Origin: Bradyrhizobium sp. 139
GTDB taxonomy: Bacteria; Pseudomonadota; Alphaproteobacteria; Rhizobiales; Xanthobacteraceae
Reading direction: 5' to 3'
Assembly (NCBI RefSeq): GCF_023074175.1
Contig: NZ_JADPKS010000107.1
Span: forward strand, 309,458-373,457
Length of the DNA stretch: 64,000 bases
Shown piece after piece: positions 16,805-25,119 of the stretch (the first letter of the stretch is position 1; every line of letters starts with the position of its first letter). The position numbers and the translations under genes were made by a program. The notes below the pieces were generated by a model that saw nothing but the letters and a program-made list of their open reading frames with translations, was not told the origin of the DNA and did no database searches.

Positions 16805-17704
16805 ATGGAACGCGCCGATGCGAGCGATCTGCTCGCCTTCTTGGCCGTGGCGAGAGAGCGCAGCTTCACCCGGGCGGCGGCTCGGCTCGCGATTGCCCAG
16901 CCGACCCTTAGTCAAATCGTCCGGAACCTGGAAGAACGGCTGGGCGTCAGGTTGCTGAACCGCACGACCCGCAGCGTCACGCCGACGCAAGCGGGCGAGC
17001 AGCTCTTGCGCACGATCGGGCCCAAATTCGACGAAATGGATGCCGAGCTCGGAGCCTTGAGCGAATTGCGCGAAAAGCCGGCCGGGACAATCCGGATCAC
17101 TGCAACGGAATATGCGGCGCAGGCGATCCTCATGCCTGCCATGAGCAAGCTCCTGCCGGCCTATCCGGACATCAACGTCGAGGTTCTGATCGACTACGGC
17201 CTCACGAACATCGTGGCGGCCCAATACGACGCCGGGATCCGGCCGGGCGAACTGGTCGCGAAGGACATGATAGCTGTCCGGGTCGGTCCGGACCTGCGCA
17301 TGGCCGTGGTGGGCGCGCCCTCCTACTTCGCGACTCGGAAGAAGCCGCGAACCCCGCAGGATCTGACGGAGCACAACTGCATCAACCTTCGCCTGCCCAC
17401 GCATGGCGGGAGCCTGTACGCGTGGGAGTTCGAGAGGAACGGCCGCGAAGTCAACGTGCGCGTGGAAGGTCAACTGATCTTTAACGGCGCCGGCGCCCTG
17501 CTTCAGGCTGCCCTGCAGGGGCTCGGTCTAGCCTACCTGACCGAAGGCTACGTGCAGCCCTATCTTTCAAGCGGCCGGCTTGTCCGGGTGCTGGCGGACT
17601 GGTGCCCACCTTTTTCCGGGTATCACCTCTACTATCCAAGCCGGCGCCAGTCCTCGCCAGCGTTCGCCCTATTGGTCAATACGCTTCGATACCGCGGGAA
17701 ATAA
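16805..17704 (+). CDS. LysR family transcriptional regulator
   Basis: A 299-residue regulator: N-terminal winged HTH (LLAFLAVARERSFTRAAARL, then QPTLSQIVRNLEERLGVRLL near 37-56) and a C-terminal periplasmic-binding-protein-like effector domain of the CrgA-like group. The start follows a ttggag ribosome site. The gene is divergent from the seven-gene operon 11879-16690 and probably controls it through the palindrome at 16772-16787. Effector unknown. Confidence 0.88.
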   Translation: MERADASDLLAFLAVARERSFTRAAARLAIAQPTLSQIVRNLEERLGVRLLNRTTRSVTPTQAGEQLLRTIGPKFDEMDAELGALSELREKPAGTIRITATEYAAQAILMPAMSKLLPAYPDINVEVLIDYGLTNIVAAQYDAGIRPGELVAKDMIAVRVGPDLRMAVVGAPSYFATRKKPRTPQDLTEHNCINLRLPTHGGSLYAWEFERNGREVNVRVEGQLIFNGAGALLQAALQGLGLAYLTEGYVQPYLSSGRLVRVLADWCPPFSGYHLYYPSRRQSSPAFALLVNTLRYRGK

Positions 17705-17957
17705 CGGATGCTGAACTTGGCTTCTGCAATGGTGCAGTCTATCTCGGCTTTCCGCGAAGCAACCGCACTGCCCAAGCAAGCAGGTTCTTGGGCTATCAAG
17801 TTGATCTATTTGCGCGAGAAGCGGCCGCTCAATTCCAGGACTACCTCAAGTAGAGCATGAAAACCCTCGCGAATTTTCATCAACCTTCAGCCGTGACGTG
17901 TCAAAATTGTCAGAATGGGAATTTAGAATTCCTGGCTAAGCTGTTTGAAATCGTTTT
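17705..17957. other. Gap between LysR gene and tRNA-Gly; no convincing gene
   Basis: A plus-strand frame overlaps the LysR 3' end and stays open to 17853 (ending AAAQFQDYLK), but it has no own start or ribosome site and no recognised family. It may be the end of a lost gene. Bases 17860-17957 are AT-richer than the surroundings. I see no integrase remnant or duplicated tRNA end here. Confidence 0.5.
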
Positions 17958-18031
17958 TGGAGCGGGTGAAGGGAATCGAACCCTCGTATTCAGCTTGGAA
18001 GGCTGCTGCTCTACCATTGAGCTACACCCGC
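17958..18031 (-). tRNA. tRNA-Gly (anticodon TCC)
   Basis: The minus strand folds as a 74-nt cloverleaf with encoded CCA: acceptor gcgggtg/cacccgc, D arm gctcaatggtagagc, anticodon loop cttccaa (TCC) and T loop ggttcgattcc. Its 3' end faces the accessory block 11221-17957, the usual side for integrated islands. Confidence 0.95.
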
Positions 18032-18142
18032 GTTACCGGCTCCCTAACACGGCCGGGCGGCGGTCTCAACTGCCCAAGAAGCGGCTTTCCGGCGCCTTCC
18101 GGGCCCATGCGAACAGCCATGGTTCCTCCCGACCGCCTCCCC

Positions 18143-18171
18143 TTAACAAGGGCGGCGTCGCCGCCTATATT
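18143..18171 (+). promoter_or_regulatory. Near-consensus sigma-70 promoter
   Basis: The -35 box ttaaca (18143-18148) and the -10 box tatatt (18166-18171) are each one base from consensus and are 17 bp apart. Transcription would start near 18178. This is unusually strong for a high-GC alphaproteobacterium. It drives the short unit ending at 18347. Confidence 0.65.
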
Positions 18172-18206
18172 GAAATCTTCCGAAACCAACGAAAGGAGGT
18201 GATCCA

Positions 18207-18251
18207 GTGTCTTTTACCAAGCGCTGTCACCTCGCTGGGATCGCCCGCTAA
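18207..18251 (+). CDS. 14-residue minigene
   Basis: A GTG-started frame of 14 codons reads MSFTKRCHLAGIAR and ends in TAA. The ribosome site aaaggagg is spaced 7 nt from the GTG, which is optimal, and its match to the anti-Shine-Dalgarno extends to the start codon itself. The peptide is basic with one Cys and one His. The frame has no longer extension. It could be a leader peptide or a decoy for ribosomes. The sequence alone does not prove translation. Confidence 0.4.
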   Translation: MSFTKRCHLAGIAR

Positions 18252-18311
18252 GCTCTAGAAAGGGCTTGGCATCGGGGCGCTCTCAGCCCTGGACCAGCGA
18301 GCAAGAAATCG

Positions 18312-18347
18312 GGCGCGACGGGGCCTCCCCGCCGCGCCTTTTCTTTT
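18312..18347 (+). terminator. Intrinsic terminator
   Basis: A 12-bp stem with one mismatch (ggcgcgacgggg / ccccgccgcgcc) and a cct loop at 18312-18338 is followed by ttttctttt. It ends the small unit that starts near 18178. Confidence 0.85.
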
Positions 18348-18408
18348 CGGCATCACCGCGATCGATATTTGCAGGACGTCCATGTTGAAGACGTTGTCGC
18401 CGAAGGTT

Positions 18409-18570
18409 TCAGAAGCCACACACATTGAGCGCGCGCGGGCGTTTTCCGCGGCGGCTCTCGACCGAGCTGCCGTAATAACGGTGATGGCCGCTCTGGTCGT
18501 GCAAATCGGCAGGCTCCGATTGTGTCGCCCGCCGCGCGTCGCAGATGATCTTGATGGTCTGACTCGACAT
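18409..18570 (-). CDS. Small hypothetical protein (53 aa)
   Basis: A minus-strand frame of 53 codons starts MSSQTIKIICDARRATQSEP and ends RALNVCGF. A ggaggcggca ribosome site precedes ATG 18570. It is basic and polar with two Cys, no signal peptide, and a central DLHDQSGHHRYYG segment. It is too short for usual gene callers. The good start signal supports it, but I do not recognise the family. Confidence 0.5.
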   Translation of the reverse strand: MSSQTIKIICDARRATQSEPADLHDQSGHHRYYGSSVESRRGKRPRALNVCGF

Positions 18571-18770
18571 TGCCGCCTCCGATGGCCTTCCGTTTTCTTG
18601 TGGCCATCAGTCGCCTCGGCTTTCGGCGGCGTTCACCCGCTCGGGCCGCAATCGGGTTTCAGGACGGTTTCATCGAGGCCTGCACGATGCAATACTTGTG
18701 GTTCTGGATTGTCGGCGCGGCCCGCGGTCATACGTCCTTTGGAGCCGCGCAGCAAAAAAACGAGGTGACG

Positions 18771-19151
18771 ATGCTTTACGCCATCCTGGCCTATCATGTG
18801 GAAGACGAGCTTTTGTCCTGGACGCCGGAGCAGGACGCCGCGGTTGTGGCCAAAGTCATCGAGGTTCAGGCGCCCTTGAGGGCAAGTGGACACTTTGGGC
18901 CGGCCGCCCGTCTGGATGACACAAAAAAGGCCCGCACCTTGCGTGGCCCCGGCGCGGGCATGGTGCTGGACGGCCCGTTTGCCGAGACCAAGGAGCAGCT
19001 TCTCGGCTTCCACCTCGTCGAATACGACACGGAGGAAGAGGCGATCGCAGCGGCGCGGAATCTGCGTCAGGTCAACCCGTCGGCGGTTTACGAAATCCGT
19101 CCGGTGAAGCTTTACCTGCCGGCCGATGGGTTCGGCGCGACACAAGCGTGA
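18771..19151 (+). CDS. YCII-related (DGPF) domain protein
   Basis: A 126-residue protein: MLYAILAYHVEDELLSWTPE, then the signature VLDGPFAETKEQLLGFHLVE near residues 66-85, and a C-terminal AVYEIRPVKLY strand. The family has a ferredoxin-like fold and is often paired with ECF sigma factors, but none is seen here. The ATG at 18771 follows cgaggtgacg; the longer frame to 18570 is not used. Function is unproven across the family. Confidence 0.8.
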   Translation: MLYAILAYHVEDELLSWTPEQDAAVVAKVIEVQAPLRASGHFGPAARLDDTKKARTLRGPGAGMVLDGPFAETKEQLLGFHLVEYDTEEEAIAAARNLRQVNPSAVYEIRPVKLYLPADGFGATQA

Positions 19152-19160
19152 GCCGCCGCC

Positions 19161-19751
19161 TTACGCCTCTGGCTCGGTCCGCCCGATGGTGAAGCGCTGG
19201 ATCAGGACGCCGCCGAAAGCGACGAACCACAGGAAGGGCGCGACACGTGGCGCGAACGCCGCCACGACCGTGCCCGGGATGAACACGAGCAGCGGAAACA
19301 TCGAGGCCATGATCTCGTGGCGCCAGCCGCCCAATATCCTCCACCATAGCCAGGCATTGAGGCCGGCGATCGCAGTCAGGTGCAGGCCGTAGAGCACGGC
19401 GACCGCGCTGCTCATGGGGTAGTTGGTGTAAAGGCCGTTGGTCACCGGCAGCAGCACGATCGACAGCAGGAAAAACAAATTGAGGATCACCGCGCCGCGG
19501 CTGCCCACGGGCTGGCGCGCCAGCCGCCGGTGATGGCTGATCCAGAACACGCCGGCGATGATGAAGCTGAGCGCGAGGCCGGCGAGCTTGCCGGAATAGA
19601 CTCGGGCGAGATCGTTCCAGTCGGGCGCGCTGGTGAACACCGCGGCCTTGGGCAGGTCGTAGGCGAGCAGCGTCATGGCGACACCAAAGATGGTGTTGCT
19701 GAGCGACTCCAGCCGCCGCATCTCGAACTGGTCGGGCTTAAGCTCGGTCAT
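19161..19751 (-). CDS. TMEM175/DUF1211-like membrane protein
   Basis: A 196-residue protein with six hydrophobic segments. The first helix, RLESLSNTIFGVAMTLLAYDL, aligns with the RxxxFSDxxFAIAxTLLVLxL signature of bacterial TMEM175 potassium channels, but the FSD triplet reads LSN. Bacterial members conduct K+ weakly and form tetramers. The changed signature makes channel activity uncertain. It is convergent with the YCII gene, 9 bp apart. Confidence 0.72.
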   Translation of the reverse strand: MTELKPDQFEMRRLESLSNTIFGVAMTLLAYDLPKAAVFTSAPDWNDLARVYSGKLAGLALSFIIAGVFWISHHRRLARQPVGSRGAVILNLFFLLSIVLLPVTNGLYTNYPMSSAVAVLYGLHLTAIAGLNAWLWWRILGGWRHEIMASMFPLLVFIPGTVVAAFAPRVAPFLWFVAFGGVLIQRFTIGRTEPEA

Positions 19752-19828
19752 GCCGGCGCGCGCTTCTCGGGCTGGAACTTTGGGGCTGCCTTGTCCCTAG
19801 GTCTTAACATCGGTTCCGTCCAGCCGCA

Positions 19829-21937
19829 TTGCGATTCGCACCGGGATCGCCGACTCTCGTCCTTTCACCGGGGCGATTCGTGGCGACATATCTGGATACG
19901 CTCAATGCGGAGCAGCGCCGCGCCGTGGAGCATGGCGTCGCCGATGGTGCGACCGTGGGCGCCCCCCTGCTCGTCATCGCCGGCGCCGGCTCCGGCAAGA
20001 CCAATACGCTGGCCCATCGCGTCGCGCATCTGATCGTCGCGGGCGCCGATCCGCGCCGCATCCTCTTGATGACGTTTTCCCGCCGCGCCGCGGCCGAGAT
20101 GGCCGGCCGGGTCGAGCGCATTGCCCGAAAGGTGCTCGGCGAGAACAATGCCGCGATCATGCGCGACGCCTTGGCATGGGCCGGCACCTTCCACGGCATC
20201 GGCGCGCGGCTCTTGCGCGAATATGCCGAGCGGATCGGCGTCGATCCTGCCTTCACCATCCATGACCGCGAGGATTCCGCCGACCTGATGAATTTGGTCC
20301 GGCACGAGCGCGGGTTGTCGAAAACCGAGAGCCGCTTTCCGGCCAAGGGCACCTGCCTGTCGATCTACTCGCGCTGCGTCAATGCCGAGATGGAGATCGA
20401 GAAGGTGCTGGGCCAGCACTATCCCTGGTGCGCGGGCTGGGCAGCTGAGCTGAAGAGCCTGTTCGCGGCCTATGTCGAGGCCAAGCAGGCCCAGCACGTG
20501 CTCGATTACGATGACCTCCTGCTCTACTGGTCGCAGATGATGAGCGATGCGCTGATCGCCGAAGAGATCGGCGGCCGCTTCGACCACGTGCTGGTCGACG
20601 AATACCAGGACACCAACCGCCTGCAATCCTCGATCCTGCTGGCGCTGAAGCCGGATGGACGCGGTCTCACCGTCGTCGGCGACGATGCGCAGTCGATCTA
20701 TTCGTTCCGCGCCGCCACCGTCCGCAACATCCTGGATTTTCCGCAAAGCTTTTCGCCCCGCGCGGAGATGATCACGCTCGACCGCAATTACCGCTCGACG
20801 CAAACCGTGCTGGCGGCGGCCAACGGCGTCATCGGCCTTGCCCGCGAGCGTTTCACAAAAAATCTCTGGACCGACCGCACCTCGTCGCAGAAGCCGCAGC
20901 TCGTCACCGTGCACGGCGAGGCTGATCAGGCCCGCTACATCGTCGAGGAGGTGCTAGCCAATCGCGAGCAAGGCGCGCTGCTCAAGCACCAGGCGGTGCT
21001 GTTCCGGACATCCTCGCATTCCGGTCCGCTGGAGATCGAGCTGACCCGCCGCAACATCCCCTTCGTCAAATTCGGCGGACTGAAATTTCTCGATGCTGCG
21101 CATGTCAAGGACGTGCTGGCGCTGCTGCGCTTTGCCGAGAATCCGCGCGATCGCGTCGCCGGTTTCCGCATCCTGCACCTGTTGCCGGGCATCGGCCCTG
21201 CCACCGCGCAGCGCGTGCTCGACCAGATGGCGGAGAGCACCGATCCGCTCGCCGCGCTCGGCCAGCTTGCGGTGCCGCCGCGCACCGGCGCTGACTGGAC
21301 CGACTTCGTCCGCACGACCCAGAATTTGCGTTATTCGGAATGGCCGGCCGATCTCGAGCGCGTGCGTCTCTGGTACGAGCCGCATCTCGATCGCATCCAC
21401 GAAGATTCCGAGACGCGCCGTGCCGATCTCATGCAGCTCGAGCAGATTGCGAGCGGCTATGCCTCGCGCGAAAAATTCCTGACCGAGCTCACGCTCGACC
21501 CGCCGGATGCGACCAGCGACAAATCCGGCCCGCCTCTGCGCGATGAGGACTATCTGATCCTCTCCACCATCCATTCCGCCAAGGGCCAGGAGTGGAAGTC
21601 CGTGTTCGTGCTCAACGTCGTCGACGGCTGCATGCCGTCCGATCTCGGTGCCGGCACCAGCGCCGAGCTCGAGGAGGAGCGCCGCCTGCTCTATGTGGCG
21701 ATGACCCGCGCCAAGGACGATTTGCATCTCGTCGTGCCGCAGCGCTTCTTCATCCACGGCCAGCAAGCCAAGGGCGACCGCCACGTCTACGCCTCGCGCA
21801 CCCGCTTCATCCCGGAGCAGCTGGTCTATCTGTTCGAGCGCACCGCCTGGCCGAAGGCCGCCGCCGGCGCGGCTCGCACCGCCGCGCAGGGGCCGAAGGT
21901 CGACATCGGCGCGCGGATGCGGGGGATGTGGCGGTAG
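19829..21937 (+). CDS. UvrD/Rep-type ATP-dependent DNA helicase
   Basis: A 702-residue superfamily 1A helicase that unwinds DNA 3'-5' using ATP. Motif I GAGSGKT is at 52-58; motif II VDEYQDTN lies near 253-260; motif III GDDAQSIYSFRAA, motif IV RNYRST, motif V STIHSAKGQEWKSVFV and motif VI EEERRLLYVAMTRAK follow in order. A GTG at 19880, just before ATYLDTLNAEQ, is an alternative start. Upstream of it the residues look non-native. It is not the housekeeping uvrD by certainty; a second helicase of this type is common in the group. Confidence 0.88.
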   Translation: MRFAPGSPTLVLSPGRFVATYLDTLNAEQRRAVEHGVADGATVGAPLLVIAGAGSGKTNTLAHRVAHLIVAGADPRRILLMTFSRRAAAEMAGRVERIARKVLGENNAAIMRDALAWAGTFHGIGARLLREYAERIGVDPAFTIHDREDSADLMNLVRHERGLSKTESRFPAKGTCLSIYSRCVNAEMEIEKVLGQHYPWCAGWAAELKSLFAAYVEAKQAQHVLDYDDLLLYWSQMMSDALIAEEIGGRFDHVLVDEYQDTNRLQSSILLALKPDGRGLTVVGDDAQSIYSFRAATVRNILDFPQSFSPRAEMITLDRNYRSTQTVLAAANGVIGLARERFTKNLWTDRTSSQKPQLVTVHGEADQARYIVEEVLANREQGALLKHQAVLFRTSSHSGPLEIELTRRNIPFVKFGGLKFLDAAHVKDVLALLRFAENPRDRVAGFRILHLLPGIGPATAQRVLDQMAESTDPLAALGQLAVPPRTGADWTDFVRTTQNLRYSEWPADLERVRLWYEPHLDRIHEDSETRRADLMQLEQIASGYASREKFLTELTLDPPDATSDKSGPPLRDEDYLILSTIHSAKGQEWKSVFVLNVVDGCMPSDLGAGTSAELEEERRLLYVAMTRAKDDLHLVVPQRFFIHGQQAKGDRHVYASRTRFIPEQLVYLFERTAWPKAAAGAARTAAQGPKVDIGARMRGMWR

Positions 21938-21959
21938 GCCCGAAGGCCTGACGCCACGC

Positions 21960-22772
21960 TCAGAAATTGTAGTTCAGCCCGGCCCGGACGAGATCGATCG
22001 TGGCCGTGGAACGCGCGTTGAGAAAGCTCGGCGCGAACGGCGCGCCGGCATAGACGCTGCCGACGATTGGGTAGCTGCTGCTGCCGAGATCGACGTGGAG
22101 ATACTCGACCTTCAGGCTGAGGTTCTGCGTGAAGCGCTTTTCGCCTCCGATGCCGGCGGCCCAGCCGGTCGCGATGCGGGTCGAGTTGCCGGCGAAGCAC
22201 GAACTTAATCCGTAGAACGGACCGCAGGCGAAGGCATAGCCGAAATTGCCGATCGAGTTCGACACGCCCGGCGGCAGCGACACGCTGGCCGATTCACTGA
22301 CGCGGCCATACGCGAAGCCGCCGGTGGCGAAGATCAGGAAATCCGGCGCGGCCAAAAATCCGATACGGCCGCGGACCGTGCCGAACCAGTCGATGTTCCG
22401 GCTGACGTCGAACGTCGCGGGCTGCAGCCCAAAAAGCATGAGCGGTGTCGACGCGCTGGATTTGAGGCTCGCCGCAGCGATATCGGCCTCTACGCCGACC
22501 ACACCGCGCGCGGCGAACTGCCAGTCATAGCCGATCTGGCTGCCGCCGAGCCCGCCGTCGGCGTTGAGAGAGGCGGAGACCGGCGGAACGACAGGCTGAC
22601 CGAACGACAGGCTCTGCGTAAGCGGATCTCCGGGAAGCGCCGTGACGCCGCCCCTTGCCCAGCCATAGCCGCCGTTGAGGCCGACATGGAATCCCGTCCA
22701 GTTGATCTCGCCGGCGTCTGCGGAAACGCATCCGCCGAGAACCAACAGCGCCGCCGCAAGGGCCTTCTTCAT
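21960..22772 (-). CDS. Outer membrane beta-barrel protein (Omp25-like)
   Basis: The 270-residue protein has a signal peptide (MKKALAAALLVLGGCVSADA) followed by an eight-strand barrel pattern: INWTGFHVGLNGGYGW, QIGYDWQFA, VGVEADI, GTVRGRIGF, LIFATGGFAYG, GWAAGIGGEKRF, LSLKVEYLHVDLG, with terminal Phe (VRAGLNYNF) for barrel assembly. A Cys in the signal region (GGC) could make it a lipoprotein, but the barrel fits a normal Omp25-type porin. ATG 22772 follows a gaggacg site. Confidence 0.85.
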   Translation of the reverse strand: MKKALAAALLVLGGCVSADAGEINWTGFHVGLNGGYGWARGGVTALPGDPLTQSLSFGQPVVPPVSASLNADGGLGGSQIGYDWQFAARGVVGVEADIAAASLKSSASTPLMLFGLQPATFDVSRNIDWFGTVRGRIGFLAAPDFLIFATGGFAYGRVSESASVSLPPGVSNSIGNFGYAFACGPFYGLSSCFAGNSTRIATGWAAGIGGEKRFTQNLSLKVEYLHVDLGSSSYPIVGSVYAGAPFAPSFLNARSTATIDLVRAGLNYNF

Positions 22773-22861
22773 ACCGCGTCCTCGTTGATGTCGCATCAGC
22801 CCGCGCGCTGGCGCGCGCGGCCAGTCCCGGGAGTCGAGCCAATCCTAGAGGATGCCGCGCC

Positions 22862-23953
22862 ATGGTCTCGGCGCTCCGTGCAACCGGCACTGCAATCCCC
22901 GCAACGGCGCGAAAATGTTTCCCGTGTTGCGGGCACAGCACACGGACTCCGGCGCCGCGCCTGGTTCGGCGTGACGTCGGTTCGAACCGGGTTCGCGAGG
23001 CGAGCGACAAAGGCTACGGATTTTGGCGGGGCTCGATCAGTTTGACGACCAGACGCGCGACGCGTTTCCTGTTCGACACCGACGTTCTGCCGCCGGAGGA
23101 CAGGCTCGCCGTCTGGATCGAGGATCTCGGGGACCAAGCCATGCGGCTCGAGATCGAGTGCGGCGACGTCCGGACCGATGAGCTGCGCGGGGACGGCAAT
23201 GGTAAGTTCGCGTTCAGCTGGGTCGGGCAATCCGGCTATCGCATCCTTGGCGAAGCCGGGACGATGCCACGCGACGCGAGCCCCGGCATCCTGCTGCTCT
23301 ACGGCCCCAAGGGCTCGTCCGTGATCGAGGACCGTGCCCGGCTCACCAACATCCGGCTGGACGGCGCGCTGGTCCGCACCAGGTTGCCCGACATCGACGC
23401 GCGGCTGCTCCGTCAATTGCCCGCGGACAGCATCGCGCTTCGCCTGCTCCAGGCCTATGTCGACGCACTCGTCGCAAGCGGCGTTCCCACCGATCGCGGA
23501 CTCGCCTACGGCATCAACGAGCATATCGTCGATCTGATAGCGGCCTCCCTGCGGCCGGGTGACGACGATCTCGCGCGTGCCGCAGGCGGCGCGATTGCGG
23601 TGACGCGCCTTGCCGCGGCGAAGACGGATATCCGCGCCCACCTCGCCGATCCAGCTCTGTCGGCAAGACAGGTCGCACAGCGACTGGACCTGTCCGAACG
23701 ATCGATCTATCTGCTGTTTGAACGCAGCGGCCTGAGCTTCGCGTCCTTTGTCACGGACGAACGGCTCAAGCGCGCCACCGCGATGTTGCTCGATCCCGGA
23801 CGATGCCAGCAACGGATCGGCGACATCGCGCTCGCCGCCGGCTTCGGCGACATCTCGACCTTCAACCGGAGCTTCCGCCGCCGCTATGGGCGAACGCCGT
23901 CGAGCCTGCGCCGGCCCGGGGTCGATCGTGCGGGTTCACCCGGGACGGATTGA
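22862..23953 (+). CDS. AraC family transcriptional regulator
   Basis: The C-terminal 100 residues hold the two AraC helix-turn-helix units (ARQVAQRLDLSERSIYLLF, then IGDIALAAGFGDISTFNRSF and RRYGRTPSSLR). The N-terminal part is the AraC-binding-like domain found in the FeaR/XylS group. The start is uncertain: the first 55 residues from 22862 look non-native, and a TTG at 23042, giving a start just before TTRRATRFLFDTDVLPPEDR, may be the real one. It is divergent from the porin gene 21960-22772 and may regulate it or the flavoprotein downstream. Confidence 0.8.
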   Translation: MVSALRATGTAIPATARKCFPCCGHSTRTPAPRLVRRDVGSNRVREASDKGYGFWRGSISLTTRRATRFLFDTDVLPPEDRLAVWIEDLGDQAMRLEIECGDVRTDELRGDGNGKFAFSWVGQSGYRILGEAGTMPRDASPGILLLYGPKGSSVIEDRARLTNIRLDGALVRTRLPDIDARLLRQLPADSIALRLLQAYVDALVASGVPTDRGLAYGINEHIVDLIAASLRPGDDDLARAAGGAIAVTRLAAAKTDIRAHLADPALSARQVAQRLDLSERSIYLLFERSGLSFASFVTDERLKRATAMLLDPGRCQQRIGDIALAAGFGDISTFNRSFRRRYGRTPSSLRRPGVDRAGSPGTD

Positions 23954-24043
23954 AAAATCGGAAACCGTGCATTTCCGAAAGCCGCCTTGTGACACCGCGG
24001 CCATCCATTAAGTCTCGCCCATCTTCCCACAGAGACCTGATCG

Positions 24044-25075
24044 ATGACCGCACCGCTCGAATTCGGACTGGATACCTTTGGCGACGTCACCAGGGATGCC
24101 TCCGGCGCCATGCTTGCCCATGCGCAGGTGATCCGCAACGTCGTCGACGAGGCGGTGCTGGCAGACGAACTCGGCCTCGATTTCATCGGCCTTGGCGAGC
24201 ACCACCGCGCCGACTTCGCGATCTCCTCGCCCGAGACCGTGCTCGCTGCGATCGCGTCGCGCACCAAGCGTATTCATCTCGGCTCGGCCGTGACGGTGCT
24301 GAGCTCGGACGATCCCATCCGCGTGTTCCAGCGCTTTGCGACGCTGGATGCGCTCTCCGACGGACGCGCCGAGGTGATCCTCGGCCGCGGCTCGTTCACA
24401 GAATCCTTTCCGCTGTTCGGCTTCGATCTGCGCGCCTATGAGGCGCTGTTCGAGGAGAAGCTCGATCTGTTCACAGCGCTGCTGTCACAGAAGCGGGTGA
24501 CATGGGAAGGCAAGCTGCGTCCACCGCTGAAGGACCAGCTGGTCTATCCGCCGGTCGAGAACGGCACGCTGAAGACATGGATCGGCGTCGGCGGCAGTCC
24601 GCAATCGGTGGTGCGTGCCGCGCATTACGACCTGCCCCTGATGCTCGCGATCATCGGCGGCGATCCCGCGCGCTTTGCGCCCTTCACCGATCTCTATCAC
24701 CGCGCGTTCAAAGAATTCGGTCGCCCGGCAAAACCGATCGGCGTGCACTCGCCCGGCTATGTCGCCGACACCGACGAACAGGCGCGCGAAGAACTGTGGC
24801 CCGACTACAAGACGATGCGCGACCGCATCGGCAAGGAGCGCGGCTGGCCGCCGATGGGCCGCGACGAGTTCGTCAGCGAAGCCGAGCACGGCTCGCTCTA
24901 TGTCGGCTCGCCGGAGACGGTTGCAAGAAAGATCGCCAAGACGGCGAAGGCGCTCGGCATTTCGCGGTTTCAGCTGAAGTATTCGGCAGGGCCGCTGCCG
25001 CACGAGAAGCTGATGAAAAGCATCGAGCTTTATGGGCGGAAGGTGGTCCCGATGGTCGGGGAGATGATTGGATAA
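24044..25075 (+). CDS. LLM class flavin-dependent oxidoreductase
   Basis: The 343-residue protein belongs to the bacterial luciferase/F420 TIM-barrel family. Seen: EFGLDTFGDV, LGLDFIGLGEHH near 43-54, the RIHLGSAVTVLSSDDPIRVFQ stretch, EVILGRGSFTES, WIGVGGSPQSVVRAA and LYVGSPETVARKI. These enzymes use reduced FMN to oxidise small organic substrates. It begins 90 bp after the AraC gene, same strand, so AraC-controlled expression is plausible. Substrate unknown. Confidence 0.85.
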   Translation: MTAPLEFGLDTFGDVTRDASGAMLAHAQVIRNVVDEAVLADELGLDFIGLGEHHRADFAISSPETVLAAIASRTKRIHLGSAVTVLSSDDPIRVFQRFATLDALSDGRAEVILGRGSFTESFPLFGFDLRAYEALFEEKLDLFTALLSQKRVTWEGKLRPPLKDQLVYPPVENGTLKTWIGVGGSPQSVVRAAHYDLPLMLAIIGGDPARFAPFTDLYHRAFKEFGRPAKPIGVHSPGYVADTDEQAREELWPDYKTMRDRIGKERGWPPMGRDEFVSEAEHGSLYVGSPETVARKIAKTAKALGISRFQLKYSAGPLPHEKLMKSIELYGRKVVPMVGEMIG

Positions 25076-25119
25076 GCGGTTGGCGACAGCCCATCTACGC
25101 CCTTCGGGCTATGGCGTGG

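Larger units (their letters stand above)
18178..18347 (+). ncRNA. Candidate small RNA with super-Shine-Dalgarno minigene
   Basis: A predicted transcript of about 170 nt lies between a strong promoter and an intrinsic terminator. Bases 18192-18207 (aaaggaggtgatccag) are, as far as I recall the 16S rRNA 3' end, complementary to it over 16 nt. A 14-codon frame follows. Downstream there is an agggct/agccct stem and then the terminator. It could be a leader-peptide mRNA, a ribosome-binding small RNA, or a short translated regulator. I do not recognise it as a named family. Confidence 0.5.

Noticed and set aside
15947..17473. Reading the 508-codon minus-strand frame as one protein
   Set aside because: Its first half overlaps the LysR gene antisense. 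Only the part from 16690 matches an SDR, and even that needs two frame corrections.
17602..17853. Plus-strand frame overlapping the LysR 3' end
   Set aside because: The first third is an out-of-frame read of LysR and there is no start signal in the remainder.
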